Assembly (NCBI GenBank): GCA_035299085.1
Contig: DATGXG010000004.1
Location: 42,888-106,887 of the forward strand
DNA: 64,000 nucleotides
Origin: Bacteroidales bacterium
GTDB taxonomy: Bacteria > Bacteroidota > Bacteroidia > Bacteroidales > UBA10428
Reading direction: 5' to 3'
A model generated the notes under the pieces. That model had not been told where the DNA came from. It saw only the letters and a list, made by a program, of their open reading frames with translations, and made no database searches. The translations under genes were made by a program, and so were the position numbers. Position 1 is the stretch's first letter; each line of letters starts with the position of its first letter. This document shows positions 61,786 to 64,000 of the stretch, piece after piece.

Positions 61786-63840
61786 ATGAAACGCGGAATT
61801 CTTGCTTTTTTCTTACTGATTTCAGTTATTCTGCCGGGCAGCAGCCAGGTGATTAAGCCGGTAAAATGGGCATTCTCGGCCAAACAGGTTGATGCAACGC
61901 ATGTTGATCTTATCTTCAAAGCAACGATCTCCAAACCATGGCATATGTACGGCCTGAACATACCGGAAGGCGGACCAATACCGGCCAGCCTGCACTTTGA
62001 CAATCCCAAAGGATTTGAAATCACAGGAAAACCAACCCAGAGTCCAAAACCGGAAGTCGTGGATGATGAGATCTTCAATATGAAACTCGAATTGCACAAC
62101 GGCCAGGTTACGTTTACCCAGCGTATTAAAAAAACAGGACCTGACAGCATTGTGGTGAAAGGAACTGTTGAATACATGACCTGTAGCGATATGCAATGTA
62201 TTCCGGGTGAACAGGATTTTGAATTCAGGCTGGAAGGAACAGGAAAAAAGACTCCTGTTAAAGAAGAAACAGCTGAAATCACAATCGGCACAAGCAATCA
62301 GACAATGGTGCCTGATACGGCTGATTCAGTTAAAACATCTGCAGTTGCTGATACAGGCAATAAACAAAAGGCTTCAGTATCCGGCGGCACAACCAATAAT
62401 TCCGGTTCCGGAAGCAATTCTCTGTGGTCCTTGTTTTTCTTTGCCATGGTAGCAGGATTGGGAGGGTTACTCACACCTTGTGTTTACCCAATGATTCCCA
62501 TGACGGTTTCTTATTTCCTGAGGGGTGAAAAAAGTCGTTCAAAAGCCATTTCCGAAGCGCTGGTGTTTGGTCTGTCCATCATTCTCCTGTATACCCTCAT
62601 CGGCGTTCTGGTTGCTGTTGTTAAAAATCCGAACGCTGTAAATAATTTCACCACGCATTGGGCCACCAACCTCGTGTTCTTTTCAATTTTCATTATACTG
62701 GCCGCATCATTTTTCGGTATGTTTGAGATAACACTGCCTTCGGGCTTTGCCAATAAAATCGACAGGCAGGCTGATAAAGGCGGGTATGTGGGGGCATTTT
62801 TCATGGCGGTTGCCATGGCTGTACTGTCATTTTCATGCACAGGACCCATTGTAGCCTCGCTGTTAATCAAGGCTTCACAGGGAGAAGTACTGGAACCCAT
62901 CATAGGAATGGCAGGATTCTCGATTGTATTCGCCCTGCCTTTTACGTTGTTTGCCATATTTCCGTCGTGGCTTCAGAGTCTGCCCAAATCAGGCGGATGG
63001 CTGAACAGTGTGAAAATTTTCTTTGCCTTCATTATGCTTGCCTTTTCGATGTATTTCATTGGAAAGATTGACCAGACCTATCATCTGAACCTGATCAGCA
63101 GGGAACTGTTTTTAAGCATCTGGATTGTTATTTTTACTTTGCTGGGGATTTACCTGCTCGGGAAAATAAAATTCGCACATGACAGTGATGTCGATTATGT
63201 TGGTGTTCCGAGGTTTATCCTTTCTGTTGCGAGCTTCTCGTTTGCACTCTACCTGTTTTCAGGGTTACTGGGTTCAGATCTGAAAGCTGTGTCAACAATA
63301 GTACCACCGGCATCCGAAAGGAAAGTAACCACGCAGGTACAGGCATTATCAGCAACATCAAATGAAGTGTGCTCTACCCCATCTTATTCCGATATGCTTT
63401 CAATACCCCAGGGACTGCAGGGTTATTTCAAATACAGTGAAGCGCTGGCCTGTGCAAAACAGCAGAAAAAACCGGTCCTTGTTGATTTTGTCGGGCACAC
63501 GTGCTCCAACTGCAAAAAAATGTATGCCGAAGTGTGGTCTGATCCGCGAGTTCAGAATATTCTCAGGGAAAAATTTATAATAGTGGCATTGTATACGGAT
63601 GACAGGACTAAACTGCCGGAACCAGAATGGGTCACATCGGCCGACGGTAAAGTAAAAAATACAATGGGTAAAGTGAACCAGGAATTGCAGGTAACAAGGT
63701 TCAATTCGAATGCATTACCGCTGTATGCTGTGGTAAACGGAGATGATAAGAATGTCACCGACGAATTTTACACTTACAGTTCCGATGTGGATCAATTCAT
63801 CGCCTGGCTGAATAAGAATCTGGAAGCATATAATTTATAG
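61786..63840 (+). CDS. dsbD: Thiol:disulfide interchange protein DsbD
   Basis: 684 residues. Signal peptide, then the periplasmic alpha domain with its Cys pair in YMTCSDMQCIPGEQ. The membrane domain (about 205-500, eight helices) carries redox Cys in LTPCVYPMIPMTV and SFSCTGPIVASLL. The C-terminal thioredoxin domain has FVGHTCSNCKKMY (CSNC). It carries electrons from cytoplasmic thioredoxin to periplasmic thiol proteins. Confidence 0.93.
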   Translation: MKRGILAFFLLISVILPGSSQVIKPVKWAFSAKQVDATHVDLIFKATISKPWHMYGLNIPEGGPIPASLHFDNPKGFEITGKPTQSPKPEVVDDEIFNMKLELHNGQVTFTQRIKKTGPDSIVVKGTVEYMTCSDMQCIPGEQDFEFRLEGTGKKTPVKEETAEITIGTSNQTMVPDTADSVKTSAVADTGNKQKASVSGGTTNNSGSGSNSLWSLFFFAMVAGLGGLLTPCVYPMIPMTVSYFLRGEKSRSKAISEALVFGLSIILLYTLIGVLVAVVKNPNAVNNFTTHWATNLVFFSIFIILAASFFGMFEITLPSGFANKIDRQADKGGYVGAFFMAVAMAVLSFSCTGPIVASLLIKASQGEVLEPIIGMAGFSIVFALPFTLFAIFPSWLQSLPKSGGWLNSVKIFFAFIMLAFSMYFIGKIDQTYHLNLISRELFLSIWIVIFTLLGIYLLGKIKFAHDSDVDYVGVPRFILSVASFSFALYLFSGLLGSDLKAVSTIVPPASERKVTTQVQALSATSNEVCSTPSYSDMLSIPQGLQGYFKYSEALACAKQQKKPVLVDFVGHTCSNCKKMYAEVWSDPRVQNILREKFIIVALYTDDRTKLPEPEWVTSADGKVKNTMGKVNQELQVTRFNSNALPLYAVVNGDDKNVTDEFYTYSSDVDQFIAWLNKNLEAYNL

Positions 63841-64000
63841 GGGCTTCGCCCCTAGCCCTGACTTACTTTTTTTCTGCAGCAAAAAAAAGTAAGCAAAAAA
63901 TGCCGCCGCTGCTGAAAAAATCGCTAAAAATTAATTCTCTTCGCTAAAAGAAAAGAACTCGTCCGCAGGAATCGGACTCAAACAGCTTTTCTTTCTTAAC
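63841..64000. repeat. Intergenic repeat-like end of window
   Basis: No gene. GGGGCTTCGCCCC makes a small hairpin, then CTTACTTTTTTT / AAAAAAAAGTAAG forms an inverted repeat around CTGCAG. Such blocks recur between genes in this phylum; it may also serve to terminate dsbD. Confidence 0.45.

Noticed and set aside
63841..64000. Start of another gene at the right edge
   Set aside because: No frame with a plausible start or family motif; the bases are hairpin- and homopolymer-rich.

Overview
The window reads as chromosome of a free-living Bacteroidota, most likely in or near the order Bacteroidales. The evidence is the GldD/GldE gene pair next to ssb and mutY, a GGGPS-type lipid enzyme, Bacteroidetes-type promoters (TTTG, 18-19 bp, TAnnTTTG) before both tRNA genes, weak or absent Shine-Dalgarno sites at most genes, FISUMP and GH43 proteins, and a DUF5458-type sheath protein. 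No plasmid or phage backbone is visible.

Layout. 1-5.0 kb: start of an AsmA/TamB-like gene, a secreted GH43 glycosidase, a four-PAS histidine kinase and tRNA-Val(UAC). 5.1-10.3 kb: an AT-rich block with a membrane Ser/Thr kinase, a PKD-FISUMP lipoprotein, a barrel-like protein, a tiny lipoprotein remnant and a secreted caspase-fold protein. 10.8-22.6 kb: one co-directional operon for a type VI secretion-like contractile injector (TssH/ClpV, TssB, TssC, TssD/Hcp, TssI/VgrG, TssE, TssF, TssG, TssK, PAAR) that ends in a small protein resembling cholera-toxin-type ADP-ribosyltransferases. 22.6-29.5 kb: a convergent phosphosignalling cassette (kinase-FHA, zinc-ribbon double FHA, PP2C-TM, FHA-TM-serine protease) bounded on both sides by paralogous secreted proteins.

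29.8-36.3 kb: an outer-membrane protein, a CheY-like protein, a Crp/Fnr regulator followed by a hemerythrin, a chagasin-like inhibitor, an FtsX/MacB-type permease, a Cys-rich protein and a decayed GH2 glycosidase. 36.36-36.88 kb: a nested repeat with a 304-bp non-autonomous insertion. 37-64 kb: mostly housekeeping genes (SiaC, C1 peptidase, exonuclease, ManA, EngB, Prs, L25, Pth, a two-component pair, two transporters, a zinc peptidase, tRNA-Val(GAC), S4 protein, GGGPS, PPTase, GldD, GldE, SSB, MutY, HU, a COX24-like mini-protein, RNase G, an acyltransferase, DsbD). Several families of intergenic inverted repeats are scattered among them.

The main point of interest is the injector with its neighbours. 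It has tube, sheath, baseplate, spike and recycling ATPase, but the window contains no recognisable TssJ/TssL/TssM membrane complex, no TssA and nothing I recognise as the TssN-TssR set of Bacteroidetes type iii systems. Next to it lie proteins that cross the inner membrane once and join a cytoplasmic kinase, phosphatase or FHA domain to a periplasmic region, together with secreted and outer-membrane proteins. I infer a phosphorylation-gated injector whose envelope anchor may be built from these parts. That inference rests on gene order and domain reading only.
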